NCBI GenBank assembly: GCA_013152695.1
Contig: JAADFV010000136.1
Coordinates: 1-6,462 of the forward strand
Direction of reading: 5' to 3'
DNA from: Chloroflexota bacterium
GTDB lineage: Bacteria; Chloroflexota; Anaerolineae; J102
Length of the DNA stretch: 6,462 nucleotides
The position numbers and the translations under genes were made by a program. The notes under the pieces are model-generated. The model was not told the origin of the DNA. It saw nothing but the letters and a program-made list of their open reading frames with translations, and did not search any database. Shown here piece by piece: positions 5,841 through 6,462 of the stretch. Positions within the stretch are counted from its first letter, which is position 1. Every line of letters begins with the position of its first letter.

Positions 5841-6462
5841 TGCGGTTTTTCCTGTGATTTCAAAGCAGATAAACTGGCTTCTACTCGACCGAGCGCTTGT
5901 TGGGAAGCAAAATCATGGGGATCAGAAGCTACTGCTTGCTGCAGAATTTCTTTGGCGGCGTTGAGATCACCTATTTTTTCATAGGTCAAGCCCAAGCCAA
6001 GCAGGGCGGGGGTGAACTCAGGCAAGGTCTGTACAGCATTGAGGAGGTGAGTCTTTGCCAACTCGAAGTCTTTCAAGCCAAAGGCCTGCATGCCTTGGGC
6101 GTACTCGACATAACCCGGCATGTCCAGGGCGGTGTAGCATTCGATCATTCCCTGGTAAGCTTCGGTAAAGTCGGGTACAAGGCGAACCGCTTTGTGGTAA
6201 TAGGTCAGGGCCGTTTCGTACTCGCCGAGAGACTGTTGTGCTTTGGCTAATTGGTAAAGGGCATCGGCGTCGGTGGGGACAATTTCTAAGGCAGACTCTA
6301 GAGGAGGAATCGCCTTTTCGCTTTCTCCCAGGTTCATGTAGCTTTCGCCGACAAAGTAATAGGCTGTCTGCAGAATCAAATCTGCTTTGGCCGTAGGGCT
6401 GTCCTTGCGCATATCGATGAATTTTTCGAGGAGGGGAATAGCCTCAGAGGGTTGTGACATGC
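5837..6462 (-). CDS. TPR-repeat protein (5' end probably beyond window)
   Basis: At least 207 residues made almost entirely of tetratricopeptide helices. Clear TPR units lie near residues 34-63, 68-97, 118-149 and 152-183, with consensus features such as LG-[ED]-x-[ED]-x-A and A-[VL]-x-[LI]-[VP]-P or DP at unit ends. The tail from 184 is a polar helix ending in SQEKPQ. The first ATG in the window, at 6460, is only two bases from the edge, and residues 4-23 look like the second helix of a TPR unit, so the true start is probably upstream and any signal or anchor is unseen. TPR proteins scaffold complexes; several act in c-type cytochrome maturation (CcmI/NrfG type), which would suit the neighbours, but nothing here identifies that family. 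The TGA overlaps the NHL start codon, implying coupled expression. Confidence 0.9.
   Translation of the reverse strand, partial: MSQPSEAIPLLEKFIDMRKDSPTAKADLILQTAYYFVGESYMNLGESEKAIPPLESALEIVPTDADALYQLAKAQQSLGEYETALTYYHKAVRLVPDFTEAYQGMIECYTALDMPGYVEYAQGMQAFGLKDFELAKTHLLNAVQTLPEFTPALLGLGLTYEKIGDLNAAKEILQQAVASDPHDFASQQALGRVEASLSALKSQEKPQ

Overview
All recognisable genes lie on the minus strand, so the biological order runs from high to low coordinates. They are a partial TPR-repeat protein (5837-6462), a membrane-anchored NHL beta-propeller protein (4650-5840), and two secreted multiheme c-type cytochromes (3565-4449 and 2463-3470). The last is a very long gene (2466 down to base 1 and beyond) whose product begins with a five-heme cytochrome domain and continues into a tandem array of DUF11-type extracellular repeats. 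That gene is open from its ATG to the window edge, 822 codons with no stop. A search that requires a stop codon inside the window would miss it, although it covers more than a third of the sequence.

TPR and NHL genes overlap by ATGA, and so do the second cytochrome and the heme-DUF11 gene, which suggests two translationally coupled pairs. Between NHL and the first cytochrome is a 200-base leader. It holds a small hairpin after the NHL stop, a strong Shine-Dalgarno sequence feeding an ATG-TAG start-stop ORF, two competing inverted repeats, and then the real ribosome binding site. Between the first and second cytochromes are 94 bases with a 15-bp hairpin that pairs completely only in minus-strand RNA. 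There is no gene-free stretch over 300 bases. I see no tRNA, rRNA, CRISPR, insertion sequence or plus-strand gene.

The three cytochromes are paralogues. Each starts with an export signal followed almost at once by the same module (PH-x-GNY-[TS]-ATTDACA-x-CHRAHTA), and all have CXXCH-x-x-H ('doubled CXXCH') heme sites. Together they carry 17 canonical CXXCH sites plus one odd CXCH. I infer an extracellular electron-transfer locus: two small secreted polyheme proteins, a heme-tipped surface stalk, a surface-exposed propeller and a cytoplasmic-type TPR helper.

The organism is probably an environmental anaerobe or facultative bacterium of moderate G+C. The style (DUF11 stalks, a Pro-rich basic N-terminus before a single membrane anchor on the NHL protein, cytochromes with a GPHGNYTATTDACAGCHRAHT start) reminds me of Chloroflexota such as Anaerolineae. 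This is an impression from family resemblance, not a test. Multiheme clusters with NHL and TPR neighbours also occur in Geobacter-type Desulfobacterota.
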